Source: JAUZPB01 sp037140715
Lineage (GTDB): Bacteria; Bacteroidota; Ignavibacteria; Ignavibacteriales; SURF-24
Direction of reading: 5' to 3'
Assembly: GCA_037140715.1 (NCBI GenBank)
Contig: JBAXDX010000008.1
Span: 1 to 52,407 of the forward strand
DNA: 52,407 nucleotides
A program made the translations under genes and the position numbers. The notes under the pieces are model-generated. The model ran no database searches. It was not told the origin of the DNA and worked only from the letters and a program-made list of their open reading frames with translations. Of the stretch, positions 35,553 to 44,822 are shown one piece after another; position 1 is the stretch's first letter, and each line of letters starts with the position of its first letter.

Positions 35553-35812
35553 ATAAATTCATGTTACACAAAAATGTCAGAACTATGATTTTTATGATTA
35601 ATCATGATTCATTTCATTCTGACTGTATTATCATATAAATCATCAGAATCACAGTTTAGATAATTCCGGGTTCAAAACTGATATTTATCAGTTCCGGACT
35701 GATATTTTTGGGTTCCGAGCTGATATTTATCAGTTCCGGACTGATAAATTCATGTTACGCAAAAATGTCAGAACTATGATTTATTTCATATTGATTGCAT
35801 TATCATATAAAT
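35553..35812. repeat. Two direct repeats flanking a 42-bp tandem array
   Basis: Copy a (35553-35640) and copy b (35744-35812) share ATAAATTCATGTTAC, AAAAATGTCAGAACTATGAT and TTATCATATAAAT, with copy a longer by an internal TTATGATTAATCATGATT palindrome. An inverted third copy lies at about 52172-52222. Between a and b are two 42-bp units (35678 and 35720), each with CTGATA-TT-TATCAG and TATCAG-TTCCGGA-CTGATA palindromes; the second unit is incomplete. The 318-base gap between kdsA and ruvB holds no gene. Confidence 0.9.
35678..35745. repeat. Short tandem array, 42-bp unit
   Basis: CTGATATTTATCAG starts at 35678 and again at 35720, exactly 42 bases apart, each followed by TTCCGGACTGATA. Alternating palindromes (CTGATATTTATCAG within, TATCAGTTCCGGACTGATA across) repeat the design seen in the 1-166, 21416 and 50706 arrays. 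Confidence 0.85.
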
Positions 35813-35855
35813 ATAGTTCGGATGAATTTTGCATAACATAAGTTATAAACTTCAA

Positions 35856-36884
35856 CTACTCGAACAAATCGCCTGTCTGATTAGCCCTTGTCCGCTTTAT
35901 TCCAAATCTGATATAGGCAAGGTCGGTAGCTTCTCTGCCTCTCGGAGTTCTTTGAATAAACCCCTGCTGAATCAGGAACGGTTCATAAACTTCCTCAATC
36001 GTGCCTGCGTCTTCATTCACAGCAACAGCAATAGTACTCAGCCCGACAGGTCCTCCCTTAAATTTCTCAATAATAGCAAGTATAATATATTTATCCATTT
36101 CATCGAGTCCGTACTCATCGACATCCAGAGCGGTAAGGGCTTTTTTTACAATCTTAATATCGACTACTTTAAGGTCCTCAAAGTCGGCAAAGTCGCGTGT
36201 TCTTCTTAAAAGCCTGTTCGCGATTCTTGGAGTACCGCGTGAACGCTTCGCAAGTTCAAAGCAGGCATCTTCATGTATTTCAAGATTCAGAAGTTTTGCT
36301 GATCTTTTAATAATTCCGCTAAGAAGCTCCGAGTCATAATAGTCGAGCCGGAACTTAATGCCGAAACGATCGCGCAATGGAGCAGTAAGCAATCCAGCTC
36401 TTGTCGTAGCACCAATCAGCGTATATCGTGGCAGTTTAATCTGAACCGAGCGTGCGTTAGGACCGCTGTCAATCATTATATCGAGCTTAAAATCTTCCAT
36501 TGCAGAATATAAATATTCCTCAACCACTGGGCTTAGCCTGTGGATTTCATCAATAAATAAAACTGAATTTTCTTCAAGGTTGGTCAGTAATCCGGCCAGG
36601 TCGCCGGGTTTTTCGAGCACGGGTCCTGATGTAACTTTAACGCGGGCACCCATTTCATTGGCAATTATATGCGAGAGAGTGGTCTTGCCAAGTCCCGGAG
36701 GACCTGTAAGCAGCACATGGTCCAGGCTTTCCCCTCTTTTTATTGCTGCTGAAATAAAGACTTTCAGATTATCGGTTATCTTTTTCTGTCCAATAAAATC
36801 AATAAAACTGACCGGACGCAACGACTGCTCATACTGTTTCTCTTCATCTGCGATAACTCCGTCCGTATTGCCTGATTTTTTCAT
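35856..36884 (-). CDS. ruvB: Holliday junction branch-migration helicase RuvB
   Basis: A 342-residue AAA+ motor. Walker A GPPGLGKTT, Walker B VLFIDEIHRL, sensor 1 GATTRAG, arginine finger LRDRFG and the C-terminal winged helix (GGPVGLSTIAVAVNEDAGTI, FIQRTPRGRE) are all present. It forms hexamers that drive RuvA-bound Holliday junctions. ruvA and ruvC are not in the window. Confidence 0.98.
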   Translation of the reverse strand: MKKSGNTDGVIADEEKQYEQSLRPVSFIDFIGQKKITDNLKVFISAAIKRGESLDHVLLTGPPGLGKTTLSHIIANEMGARVKVTSGPVLEKPGDLAGLLTNLEENSVLFIDEIHRLSPVVEEYLYSAMEDFKLDIMIDSGPNARSVQIKLPRYTLIGATTRAGLLTAPLRDRFGIKFRLDYYDSELLSGIIKRSAKLLNLEIHEDACFELAKRSRGTPRIANRLLRRTRDFADFEDLKVVDIKIVKKALTALDVDEYGLDEMDKYIILAIIEKFKGGPVGLSTIAVAVNEDAGTIEEVYEPFLIQQGFIQRTPRGREATDLAYIRFGIKRTRANQTGDLFE

Positions 36885-36916
36885 GTTCTAACTTTCTCTG
36901 TCTGTCTTACAATATA

Positions 36917-38017
36917 TCATGAAACAAATTCTTTCCTTTTAATTCTCACCTTAACCATCTGAAATCCCTGAACCATACTAACCATAAGACTAATCATTAT
37001 TATTGTCGCGCCAATTGTGCTGAGAATATCAAAGCTCTTTGCAAATACTGACCAAAGTCCCAAAGTCCAGGCGCTACCATAAAGAATGATAACATGCACA
37101 ACATAAATTGATAAAGAGTTGCGTCCAATCTGCGCAAACAGCTTTGGAACTCTTTCGACCTTAATTGAAAAATAAGAAACAGCGCTGTTTAGCAAAATAA
37201 CTATACCAAGCCTGAAAAATATCAGGTTGGGACTTGTTGTCCAGAAGTGGCTTTCACCATATAATGCAAATTCAAACAGGTTTCCTATCAGCGATATCCC
37301 GACAAAAAATAATCCTGTATAAAGCAGTCTTATGCTGAATTCCCTGGACTTAAATATATTCGGATTTTCAGCCAGATACTTCCCAAGCGCCGCGCCTGAA
37401 AATACAAAGCCCACCCATGGTACAAGCGGGAAAATGGAACCTGTGCCCTGATAGAAGTAGCCCGCTATCGGTACAGGAAGAAACGAAACCCAGTATATCT
37501 TAGAAAAAGGAGCATAAAGCACAAAGCTGATAAACGCCGCCGATGAATATATTATCTGCTCTCTTATCTTAAAGCGTTCCGCTATATAGGCAAGCCCGAG
37601 AACAAAAAGAATACCGAAGGCTATAAGATGCAACACATCAACCGCGAAAAAGTTCTGCCACTGATACCATGTTACATCCTTAAAATATACTATGTAAGGA
37701 GTCGGATAACGCATGAAGTACGCCAGCAGAATGAGCATAAAAAATCTTTTTAGTCCTTTCTTTACACGCGGGTTTTTTTTATATGGCAGTTTGTTCACGC
37801 GCAACAGATAGGTAAAAACCGTACCGGCTGCGAAAAGAAATATCGGAGCCGTAAGCCCCCTCATGAAATTCCAGAAATTAAAGAAAGGTGAGTCAAAGGT
37901 TCTGTAGCTGTCAGCAAGAAATGTATCTACCGTATGCCCCTGCACCATCATTAAAACAGCGAAAGCGCGCATTAAATCTATGAAAATTATTCTGTTTTTA
38001 GTCTTGTCCTGATTCAT
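36917..38017 (-). CDS. DUF1624/HGSNAT-like multi-span acyltransferase-family membrane protein
   Basis: A 366-residue protein with about ten membrane helices. It begins RIIFIDLMRAFAVLMMVQGHTVDTFL, the pattern of the DUF1624/heparan-alpha-glucosaminide N-acetyltransferase-like family, in which the early His faces the acyl donor. Other matches are TAPIFLFAAGTVFTYLL, FPLVPWVGFVFSGAALG and SLSIYVVHVIILYG near the C-terminus. Substrate is unknown; in bacteria these may modify envelope sugars. ruvB ends about 30 bases downstream. Confidence 0.82.
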   Translation of the reverse strand: MNQDKTKNRIIFIDLMRAFAVLMMVQGHTVDTFLADSYRTFDSPFFNFWNFMRGLTAPIFLFAAGTVFTYLLRVNKLPYKKNPRVKKGLKRFFMLILLAYFMRYPTPYIVYFKDVTWYQWQNFFAVDVLHLIAFGILFVLGLAYIAERFKIREQIIYSSAAFISFVLYAPFSKIYWVSFLPVPIAGYFYQGTGSIFPLVPWVGFVFSGAALGKYLAENPNIFKSREFSIRLLYTGLFFVGISLIGNLFEFALYGESHFWTTSPNLIFFRLGIVILLNSAVSYFSIKVERVPKLFAQIGRNSLSIYVVHVIILYGSAWTLGLWSVFAKSFDILSTIGATIIMISLMVSMVQGFQMVKVRIKRKEFVS

Positions 38018-38150
38018 ATTCTTCTAAATAAACTAAATCCGCTTTACTTTGCTTCCAAAGCACGGTAGTAAAAGTTAACGCTCAAAAATAATCAAAGAAA
38101 GAGAATAATTAAATATAAATTTTATGTTTATCAATAATCGCCAGCCTGGC

Positions 38151-38576
38151 TTATGAAGAATAAATGCCCATATTGCGCGGATGACTTTTGCACCATTCGT
38201 TGATAAACCCGATAACATTCCGGGTGGAAGTGCCCGGCGTAAACAATTCGCCTACGCCCATCTTCTTTAACTCCTTTAAATCTTCTTCCGGAATAATGCC
38301 GCCGCCTGTAAGCAAGATATCGTCAATACCCTTTTGCTTCATAAGCGATAATATCCTGGGGAAAATCGTCATGTGCGCACCGGATAAAATACTTATCCCG
38401 ATAACATCAACATCTTCCTGAATTGCCGCTTCAACTATCATCTCCGGTGTCTGCCTTAGACCAGTATAGATTACTTCCATACCGGCATCCCTTAATGCCG
38501 CGGCGATTACTTTCGCACCCCTGTCATGACCATCGAGACCGGCTTTGCCTACTAAAACTCTGATTTTCTTATCCAT
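38151..38576 (-). CDS. Cobalamin-binding subunit (methylmalonyl-CoA mutase small-subunit type)
   Basis: A 141-residue stand-alone B12-binding domain. The cobalamin-ligand motif DxHxxG is present in AGLDGHDRGAK, followed by GISILSGAHMT and GVGELFTPGT, the nucleotide-loop glycines. It matches the free C-terminal domain of heteromeric methylmalonyl-CoA mutases or related acyl-CoA mutases; the large subunit is not in the window. ATG at 38576; kdsB ends just upstream (45 bases). Confidence 0.9.
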   Translation of the reverse strand: MDKKIRVLVGKAGLDGHDRGAKVIAAALRDAGMEVIYTGLRQTPEMIVEAAIQEDVDVIGISILSGAHMTIFPRILSLMKQKGIDDILLTGGGIIPEEDLKELKKMGVGELFTPGTSTRNVIGFINEWCKSHPRNMGIYSS

Positions 38577-38621
38577 TTTTTTCTCCTTTGTTACTTCTCC
38601 TTAATCAACAGCCGATTTATG

Positions 38622-39371
38622 CTACAAACTCTGATAATAATATTGTCTGACCTTGTCTAAATCCTCCTGAGTATCTACAGAGATACTCTGGCTCTCAGTA
38701 ACCACAATTTTTATCTTAAAGTCGTTTTCAAGCATCCTTAACTGTTCAAGCTGTTCAATTTGTTCTAAGTCAGTAGGAGGAAGACTTGTAAACTTTAGTA
38801 ATGCCTCGCGTCTGTAAGCATACAAGCCTATATGCTTATAAATATCGACCATCTTTATTCTTTCCAGGTCATTATGTGCGTTACGTACAAAAGGAATGGG
38901 TGAGCGCGAGAAATAAAGCGCAAAGTTATTATAATCAAAAACAACCTTTGTGACTGAAGGAGTCAGGAGTTCTTCAACCGTAGTTATTTTTTTTGCAAGA
39001 GTAGATACATTTACAGTCTGATCAAAAAATAACGGTTCAATTGCCTCATCAATCATTCTTCCTTTTATAAAAGGCTCATCCCCCTGAATATTTACTATAA
39101 TGTCAGCATGATACATATTCTGTGCACAATAAGCGATGCGGTCGCTACCGGTAGTAATACCCTTCGGAGTCTCAATTACCCTCGCACCAAATTCACGGCA
39201 GACTTCGGCAATTTTTTCATCGTCAGTAGCAATAATCACTTCCTTAAGCAACTTCGACTTTAAACAGCTTTCATACGTATGCTGAATCATCGGCTTGCCG
39301 CCAATATCTGCCAAAGGTTTTCCCATCAGGCGCGTTGATGCAAACCGGGCCGGAATAATTCCAATAATCAT
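38622..39371 (-). CDS. kdsB: CMP-Kdo synthetase (3-deoxy-manno-octulosonate cytidylyltransferase)
   Basis: A 249-residue nucleotidyltransferase. IGIIPARFASTRLMGKPLADI is the CTP-binding start; IIATDDEKIAEVC, TTGSDRIAYC, VNIQGDEPFI and YKHIGLYAYRREAL are family landmarks. It activates Kdo for transfer to lipid A. It follows gatC by 18 bases on the same strand. Confidence 0.96.
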   Translation of the reverse strand: MIIGIIPARFASTRLMGKPLADIGGKPMIQHTYESCLKSKLLKEVIIATDDEKIAEVCREFGARVIETPKGITTGSDRIAYCAQNMYHADIIVNIQGDEPFIKGRMIDEAIEPLFFDQTVNVSTLAKKITTVEELLTPSVTKVVFDYNNFALYFSRSPIPFVRNAHNDLERIKMVDIYKHIGLYAYRREALLKFTSLPPTDLEQIEQLEQLRMLENDFKIKIVVTESQSISVDTQEDLDKVRQYYYQSL

Positions 39372-39389
39372 GAAGTTTGGTCCACTCTG

Positions 39390-39683
39390 TTAATCAATAT
39401 TTATTACTTTTGGCACTCTAAAAAATGAATCATCTTTGTCCGGAGCATTCTTCAGAGCATATTCAGTTGGTATTGACTGTCTGTGTTCATCTTCCCTGAA
39501 AATATTTACAGCCTCTACCGGAGAACTTAGCGGCTCAACATTATCCGTATTAAGCTCGTTAAGTTTTTCCATGTGTGCCAGTATATGATTCATTTCAACC
39601 GTAAGGCTTTCCAATTCGCTTTCATTACAGACTAGTCTGGCTAATTTAGCTATATGCTCGACATCTTTTCTGGTTACTGACAT
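39390..39683 (-). CDS. gatC: Asp/Glu-tRNA amidotransferase subunit C
   Basis: A 97-residue GatC: MSVTRKDVEHIAKLARLVCN at the start, LAHMEKLNELNTDNVEPLSS in the middle, and the ending FFRVPKVINID. The ATG at 39683 is set by an AGGAGG about 9 bases upstream; the frame is open further upstream but only as a spurious extension. GatC stabilises the GatA subunit of the amidotransferase that makes Gln-tRNA or Asn-tRNA; gatA and gatB lie elsewhere. Confidence 0.95.
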   Translation of the reverse strand: MSVTRKDVEHIAKLARLVCNESELESLTVEMNHILAHMEKLNELNTDNVEPLSSPVEAVNIFREDEHRQSIPTEYALKNAPDKDDSFFRVPKVINID

Positions 39684-40030
39684 ATTTATTATCCTCCTGT
39701 TGCTTTCAGCATTTTTCAAATGTATATGGGCTAAAATACTTATTAACTCCGTGTTTATCAATCGCCAAGTTTGGCGCAGGTGTGCGAAAATAGAATTATT
39801 ATTCCTTTTTGGCATATTCCCTGGTAAAACCTCCTGACAGATAAATATATGAACCGCTAAAACATCCATGATCCCCATTTCCTTCGCGGACACAGACACA
39901 TCTTATGCAGACAAACTGACAATTTATGCGGAATAAGCTTTTTATGTTCCTGTTACAGACCTGAGCCATGTGCACAGGAATATTCATACCCGTAAACTTT
40001 TCAGACTCTCCCGCTCCCGCTTTTTGTATA
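39684..40030. other. Intergenic region between gatC and the bat-operon terminator
   Basis: About 350 bases with no recognised gene. A 62-codon minus-strand frame (39799-39987) with several Cys has no ribosome-binding site and no family resemblance. Confidence 0.4.
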
Positions 40031-40068
40031 AATAAAAAAGGTAGCCGGATTAATTATTCCGGCTGCCT
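40031..40068 (-). terminator. Rho-independent terminator downstream of batE
   Basis: Inverted repeat AGGTAGCCGGA / TCCGGCTGCCT (11 bp with one G-T pair) around the 8-base loop TTAATTAT. On the minus strand the stem is followed by TTTTTTATT. It lies about 120 bases past the batE stop and is the likely end of the bat transcript. Confidence 0.8.
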
Positions 40069-40185
40069 CTAAATTAACGTTGACAAAATCTTACTGATTT
40101 ATAAACTTCGCACCATATTGATTAAAACCTGCCTGACAAACCCATGAGCGGGCAAAGTTTCCCTGATTTTACTTATACTTCATCC

Positions 40186-40944
40186 TTAAATGCTCCCCAA
40201 ATCACTTTTTACAACCCAGCCTTCCTTTCCATCAGCAAGCTTAATCTTCACCCAGCCTGAAAATTCATCCTCAAAGTCAACCTTAAGCCCTTCATGAATG
40301 ACGAAGGCATCACCGCTCTTCATATCCGGTGAAAGCTTTGCAACGGCCGAATTTTCCACTACTATGCCTGATTTGCAATTTGCATCGTTATTATATTTTA
40401 TTGCCAGCAACGCCGTTGTACAGATTAAGATAATTATCATAAATAAACCAAGAACCACGGAAAGTTTCTGAAGCATGGCGCTACCGGAAAGGAAATATAA
40501 ACCAATGGTCAGCAAAGTAATCAGATACACAACAAACATAAAAACCGTCCAGCCGTTTACTGTAAAAGCATTGACCAGTCCGTCCCACCAGCGCACGAAA
40601 AAAATCTTAGGCAATACTTCAATCTTATCGACCGTGCGTGCGTTTGCTATTTTAAGATTATAAATTATATCCTCTTCATTGGGAGCAAGCTTTAGGGCTT
40701 TTTCATAATTCAGGATTGCAAAGCCAGTCCTGCCTGCGCGGAAATAAGCATTGCCAAGATTATAAAAGAGACTCTTCCCAACGTAGCCATTATTAACAAG
40801 CTTCTGATAAGCTTCAATAGCCTGACCGTAATTCCCGCTCTGATAGAGCGCATTTCCCTTCTTCATAAAATCATCAGCCTCGCTGGCAAAGCCGAAGCTG
40901 ACAAAAAAGAGGATGAGCAATGTTAACAACAAACAATTTTTCAT
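40186..40944 (-). CDS. batE: BatE-like TPR/SH3 protein
   Basis: A 252-residue protein with a signal peptide (LLLTLLILFFVSFGFAS), two TPR repeats (about 22-95; NALYQSGNYGQAIEAYQKLV, NLGNAYFRAGRTGFAILNYEKAL), two membrane helices (about 128-180) and a C-terminal bacterial SH3 domain (about 195-250, GWVKIKLADGKEGWV). This is the layout of BatE. It follows batD with a 106-base gap containing a large hairpin (40985-41030). Confidence 0.85.
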   Translation of the reverse strand: MKNCLLLTLLILFFVSFGFASEADDFMKKGNALYQSGNYGQAIEAYQKLVNNGYVGKSLFYNLGNAYFRAGRTGFAILNYEKALKLAPNEEDIIYNLKIANARTVDKIEVLPKIFFVRWWDGLVNAFTVNGWTVFMFVVYLITLLTIGLYFLSGSAMLQKLSVVLGLFMIIILICTTALLAIKYNNDANCKSGIVVENSAVAKLSPDMKSGDAFVIHEGLKVDFEDEFSGWVKIKLADGKEGWVVKSDLGSI

Positions 40945-40984
40945 ATAATAACTGGTTTATTTTAATATCTGCGTCTTCTATAAT

Positions 40985-41030
40985 TCTTACTCATAATCAT
41001 AATCTTACTCGATTATGATTATGAGTAAGA
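40985..41030. repeat. 20-bp perfect inverted repeat between batD and batE
   Basis: TCTTACTCATAATCATAATC (40985-41004) and its exact complement (41011-41030) around the 6-base loop TTACTC. The same core, not as a hairpin, occurs at 320-358 and 6779-6821, so this is a dispersed element here present in both orientations. It is located inside the bat operon and could attenuate batE or protect the upstream mRNA. Confidence 0.9.
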
Positions 41031-41050
41031 TTATGATAAAAGAGATACCA

Positions 41051-42895
41051 TTACGCCGCGTTAATCATTGTCAGGTGTTTCTCCATCTCAACAATTATCC
41101 TTACGGACTGTTCATACATTTCATTCATCTTTGATGAGCTGTCGAATATCGGAGCAAATCTTGCAAATTCACACTGCCCGACTAACTGCCTGACATTCTC
41201 AACCAGCTCAGGTTCCACGTTATTAGCACGTAAAACATCAAGCGCACGCGCAATTGTGAATTCGGACTTATCGATATGAAGCTTATCCTCCAGATAACCA
41301 AACAGCGCCAGCGAAATATCGCTGAAGAATTCCTTCTGCCTGTTTGCCTGAAGGGATTTCTGAGCCACTTTCAAACGGCCGCGTGCCATTTTTTCCGCTC
41401 TGTAGTATTTCATCAGACGCGCATCGCCGGCAATCTTATCCTTGCGCTTCTTCCAGATAACTGCACTGGATAAAGCTAAAAGAGGCAATGCAGCTGCTAA
41501 CCAGAACCCGGAAGAGGAAATCGTATAACTCTCTTCCTTCGAAATGTCATCTGTCTCAGTCTTAATAAATCTAATATCTTCGCTAAGCAGTTTAACATCT
41601 TCCTTATTATATCCTGCCGTACTGTTCTGTTCAAAGCCGTCTTCCCCCTTTTCAATATTTAATTTGAATGGCCCTGAGGTAATGGCAACATACTTATTTA
41701 ATTTTGGATTAAAATAAGAGAACTCAACCGGCGGGATTTCTTTTTCGCCCTGAACTCTCGGCACAATCAGATACTCAACCGTCTTCTGCCCGGATAGCGC
41801 ACCGCTTTTAGATAGCTGCGTATTTATTTTCGGGTCATACTTCTCAAATCCGGCGGGCAGTTTTATATCAGGCATTTCAAGCAGTCCAATATTCCCCACG
41901 CCCGAAACTGTCAGCTTAAGCGTAACTGCATCATTCGCCTTAACCGTATTCTTATCGACCGAAGCCTTAAATGTAAAATCACCAACCGCACCGTTAAAAC
42001 CCGGGTGAACATTATTCTGTGGCAGAGGCATCACATCTATTTTCAGAGTATTGCTCTTAGCGTTATACTCAACTGTCTGCCCCTCATTAAAGAATGGATC
42101 ATCAAAGAATTCATCAAAAACATCACCGCGCCGTCTCTGCTTTGGAACTACTACCGGAATCTTTAACTCAATCGGAGAAACAGTCAGCTGCCCTGTCTGA
42201 GTAGGAAACAAAGCCGCCTTTTTAAGTATGCCGACATTGTACTGCCTGCCGTTAACAACTTCCAGAGTAAAATTTATCTTGTTGGAAGTTTCTAATTCCT
42301 CCGACCAGAACCCCTGATACGAAGGCAGTTTGGAAACCTGCGGCGAAGCAATGCTCATTCTTGTATAGAGCTTATAAGTAACGGTAACCTGTTCGCCTTT
42401 ATAAACCTTTTGTCTGTCGGCTTCAACCTTAAGGAAAATATTATCTCCGATAGCTGACTGTTGCCGTTGCTGTTTTTCGCTCTGATTATTATTCTGCGGT
42501 GCCTGTCCTTTAATTACCGTCAGTTTAACAGGCTGGCTGTGGAAAGTTTTTCCTTTATAATCAAGTGAAGCCGCACCGATGATAAGAGCACCCAAATTTG
42601 AGGACTGAACATAATATGAATAGGTAACCGAACCGGAAACGGCACCGTTAATAATCTGCATACTGGTTGACTGATTCGGTCCCGATAAGATTCTTAAACC
42701 CTTGAAATCCGGAGCCTTGAAATTCTTTATTGAATTAATTCCCTCACCGTTAAACTGAAAGGATATCTGAAAAGGCTCATTCTGCCCGATTGTAGTGCTG
42801 TTTACCGATGTGTTAAACGTTTGCGGCTGCAAGGAAGCAGTAAATAAAATCAGAACCGATACTGTACTCAGCAAATATTGTTTTACTTTTAGCAT
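41051..42895 (-). CDS. batD: BatD oxygen-tolerance protein
   Basis: A 614-residue BatD: signal peptide (LLSTVSVLILFTASLQPQ), repeated beta-sandwich domains in the periplasm (about 25-430; FQISFQFNGEG, VYKGEQVTVTYKLYT, AVGDFTFKASVDKNTVKAND), one membrane helix near 470-490 (GFWLAAALPLLALSSAVIW) and a C-terminal cytoplasmic helical domain. Bat proteins were linked to aerotolerance in Bacteroides; the biochemical role is unsettled. Fifth Bat-type gene of the unit. Confidence 0.9.
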   Translation of the reverse strand: MLKVKQYLLSTVSVLILFTASLQPQTFNTSVNSTTIGQNEPFQISFQFNGEGINSIKNFKAPDFKGLRILSGPNQSTSMQIINGAVSGSVTYSYYVQSSNLGALIIGAASLDYKGKTFHSQPVKLTVIKGQAPQNNNQSEKQQRQQSAIGDNIFLKVEADRQKVYKGEQVTVTYKLYTRMSIASPQVSKLPSYQGFWSEELETSNKINFTLEVVNGRQYNVGILKKAALFPTQTGQLTVSPIELKIPVVVPKQRRRGDVFDEFFDDPFFNEGQTVEYNAKSNTLKIDVMPLPQNNVHPGFNGAVGDFTFKASVDKNTVKANDAVTLKLTVSGVGNIGLLEMPDIKLPAGFEKYDPKINTQLSKSGALSGQKTVEYLIVPRVQGEKEIPPVEFSYFNPKLNKYVAITSGPFKLNIEKGEDGFEQNSTAGYNKEDVKLLSEDIRFIKTETDDISKEESYTISSSGFWLAAALPLLALSSAVIWKKRKDKIAGDARLMKYYRAEKMARGRLKVAQKSLQANRQKEFFSDISLALFGYLEDKLHIDKSEFTIARALDVLRANNVEPELVENVRQLVGQCEFARFAPIFDSSSKMNEMYEQSVRIIVEMEKHLTMINAA

Positions 42896-42951
42896 AATTT
42901 CTCATTTTTGGAATTCAGGATTTATTCCTATAAGGAATAAATATTTTTGTT

Positions 42952-43668
42952 TTACCAGTCTTTATCTGTTCTTACGGGTCTGCCCGCATGTTTTCTTAAT
43001 TTCTTCTGCAACTCCTGCTCATTATTTTTAAGAGCGTTAAGAATGCGCTCGGCTTCCTGCCTATTCATCTTTCCCTTATCCTGTGGTACCTGGGATTTCT
43101 GATCCTGCTGGTCTTTCTTGTCCTGATCTTTTTTCTGTTCCTGCTTATTTTGATCCTTATTTTTCTGATCCTGCTCTTTTTTGTCCTTATCGTCTTTCTT
43201 ATCTTTCTTTTTGTCATCTTTATTCTGCTCTTTCTGTTTCATAAGATTAAGAGCGTAAGAAAGATTGTACTTGGTATCGGCATCTTTAGGATTTAATTTC
43301 AATGCGTTCCTGTAAGCATCCACGCTTTCTTTGTACTTCTGCCCTTTAAGAAACGAGTTGCCGATATTATGCAGAGACTTTGCTTTAAGATTATTGTCGT
43401 TTGTCTTAGTTATCGACTGCTGATAAGACTTAATTGCCTCATCATACCTTTCCTGCTTGTACTGCGCATCGCCGAGATTAAAGAATGCGTTAAAGTTCTG
43501 CGGTGCTTTTTCAATTCCTTTCCTGAAATTAACTTCGGAATCGGAGTACTTTTTATTCTTATACATATCCACACCATCGTTTATTAGTCCGCGCGGACTC
43601 TGAGCCTTAATGCCTGTAAAACAGACAAGAACGCCCGCACAAATAAGCAGTATAATATTTTTTTTCAT
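42952..43668 (-). CDS. batC: BatC-like TPR protein with charged linker
   Basis: A 238-residue TPR protein with a signal peptide. About three TPR repeats (about 25-150; AFFNLGDAQYKQERYDEAIKS, SLHNIGNSFLKGQKYKESVDA, AYRNALKLNPKDADTKYNLS) are followed by a very low-complexity K/D/Q-rich stretch (about 165-210) and a short RQEAERILNAL tail. The tail's short ordered segment is conserved in BatC-type proteins. It probably scaffolds BatA/BatB in the periplasm. Confidence 0.88.
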   Translation of the reverse strand: MKKNIILLICAGVLVCFTGIKAQSPRGLINDGVDMYKNKKYSDSEVNFRKGIEKAPQNFNAFFNLGDAQYKQERYDEAIKSYQQSITKTNDNNLKAKSLHNIGNSFLKGQKYKESVDAYRNALKLNPKDADTKYNLSYALNLMKQKEQNKDDKKKDKKDDKDKKEQDQKNKDQNKQEQKKDQDKKDQQDQKSQVPQDKGKMNRQEAERILNALKNNEQELQKKLRKHAGRPVRTDKDW

Positions 43669-43734
43669 ATTCTTAATAATTCTCTTCTTCCATTAATCCG
43701 GTTGCTGTCATTTACCCTGATAAACAGACCCGGA

Positions 43735-44775
43735 TTAATCAATGCCGAGTTTACGGTTAAGCTTTGTCCAAAGCTTTGACTTTTTTTCCGAAATAAAAAA
43801 CTCTGTGATTAAAAGTAAAATAGCCGGCAATAATAAATAATAAAACCTGTCCTCATAACTGGTCATCTTTGTTGCGCCAAATTCTGTCTTTTCAATTTTG
43901 GATAAATCCCTGTATATCAAATCCAGTTCATTCTCGTTATTTGAACCTCGGTAATAATGCCCGTTGCCTTCATGGGCAATCTGCTGTAGAATTGGTTCGT
44001 CAAGTCTGGTCAGTACTATATTATTATTTCCGTCAAGCTTGTAGCCGACCGGATTACCCATCTGGTCATATTGAACAATCGGTACACCCGCCGGCGAACC
44101 AAGTCCGACAGTATATATGCCGATATTTTTATCAGCCGCATCCTTGACAGCTTCCATTACATCACCTTCGTGATCCTCTCCGTCAGTCATGATCATTATC
44201 ACTTTCTGAGTCTTAACTTCCTGCTTAAATGATTTAGTTGCCAGTTTTATAGCAGAACTTATCGCCGTCCCGGGATTAGGTACCGTGTTAAAGCTGACCG
44301 CATTAAGAAGTAAATTAGTCGCCGCGTAATCTGTGGTTAATGGGAACTGTACATAAGCATCTCCGGAAAAAACCACTAAACCAATCCTGTCGCCTTTTAG
44401 TTTTTGAATAAGTGCGGCAATAGAATGCTTCGCCTTTTCCAGGCGGTTAGGCTTTATATCCTCAGCTTTCATACTTAACGATACATCAAGCAAAATATAA
44501 ATATCGATACCCATCTGCTTTACCTCTTCGGTTTTTGTCCCTGTCTGCGGATTGGCAAGAGTAAGCGATAACAGCAAAACAATAAATACAATGATGCCGC
44601 TTTTAAGCAGATATTTTACCCTGCTCCTTTCAGGTGCAAGAACCTTCAGTAGCTTAGCATCCGAAAATTTAGCCAGTAGCTTCGTCTGACTTTTATAGAT
44701 ATACCAGAAAAATACAACAAGCGCAGGCGCAAGGTATAATAAATTCAAATATTCAGCATGAGCAAAACGGAACAT
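43735..44775 (-). CDS. batB: BatB von Willebrand factor A membrane protein
   Basis: A 346-residue VWA protein with membrane helices at the N-terminus (LYLAPALVVFFWYIY, GIIVFIVLLLSLTLA) and C-terminus (YYLLLPAILLLITEFF). The MIDAS motif DVSLS lies in ILLDVSLSMKAED, with the second metal site in MTDGEDHEGD. BatB and BatA form a membrane pair. Confidence 0.92.
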   Translation of the reverse strand: MFRFAHAEYLNLLYLAPALVVFFWYIYKSQTKLLAKFSDAKLLKVLAPERSRVKYLLKSGIIVFIVLLLSLTLANPQTGTKTEEVKQMGIDIYILLDVSLSMKAEDIKPNRLEKAKHSIAALIQKLKGDRIGLVVFSGDAYVQFPLTTDYAATNLLLNAVSFNTVPNPGTAISSAIKLATKSFKQEVKTQKVIMIMTDGEDHEGDVMEAVKDAADKNIGIYTVGLGSPAGVPIVQYDQMGNPVGYKLDGNNNIVLTRLDEPILQQIAHEGNGHYYRGSNNENELDLIYRDLSKIEKTEFGATKMTSYEDRFYYLLLPAILLLITEFFISEKKSKLWTKLNRKLGID

Positions 44776-44822
44776 AATTTAATTAACTCAAAATTGGTAA
44801 TAAAGATTTATTATAATAAGCC

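Noticed and set aside
39799..39987. Cys-containing 62-codon minus-strand ORF
   Set aside because: No start signal, no domain; probably chance in the gatC upstream gap.
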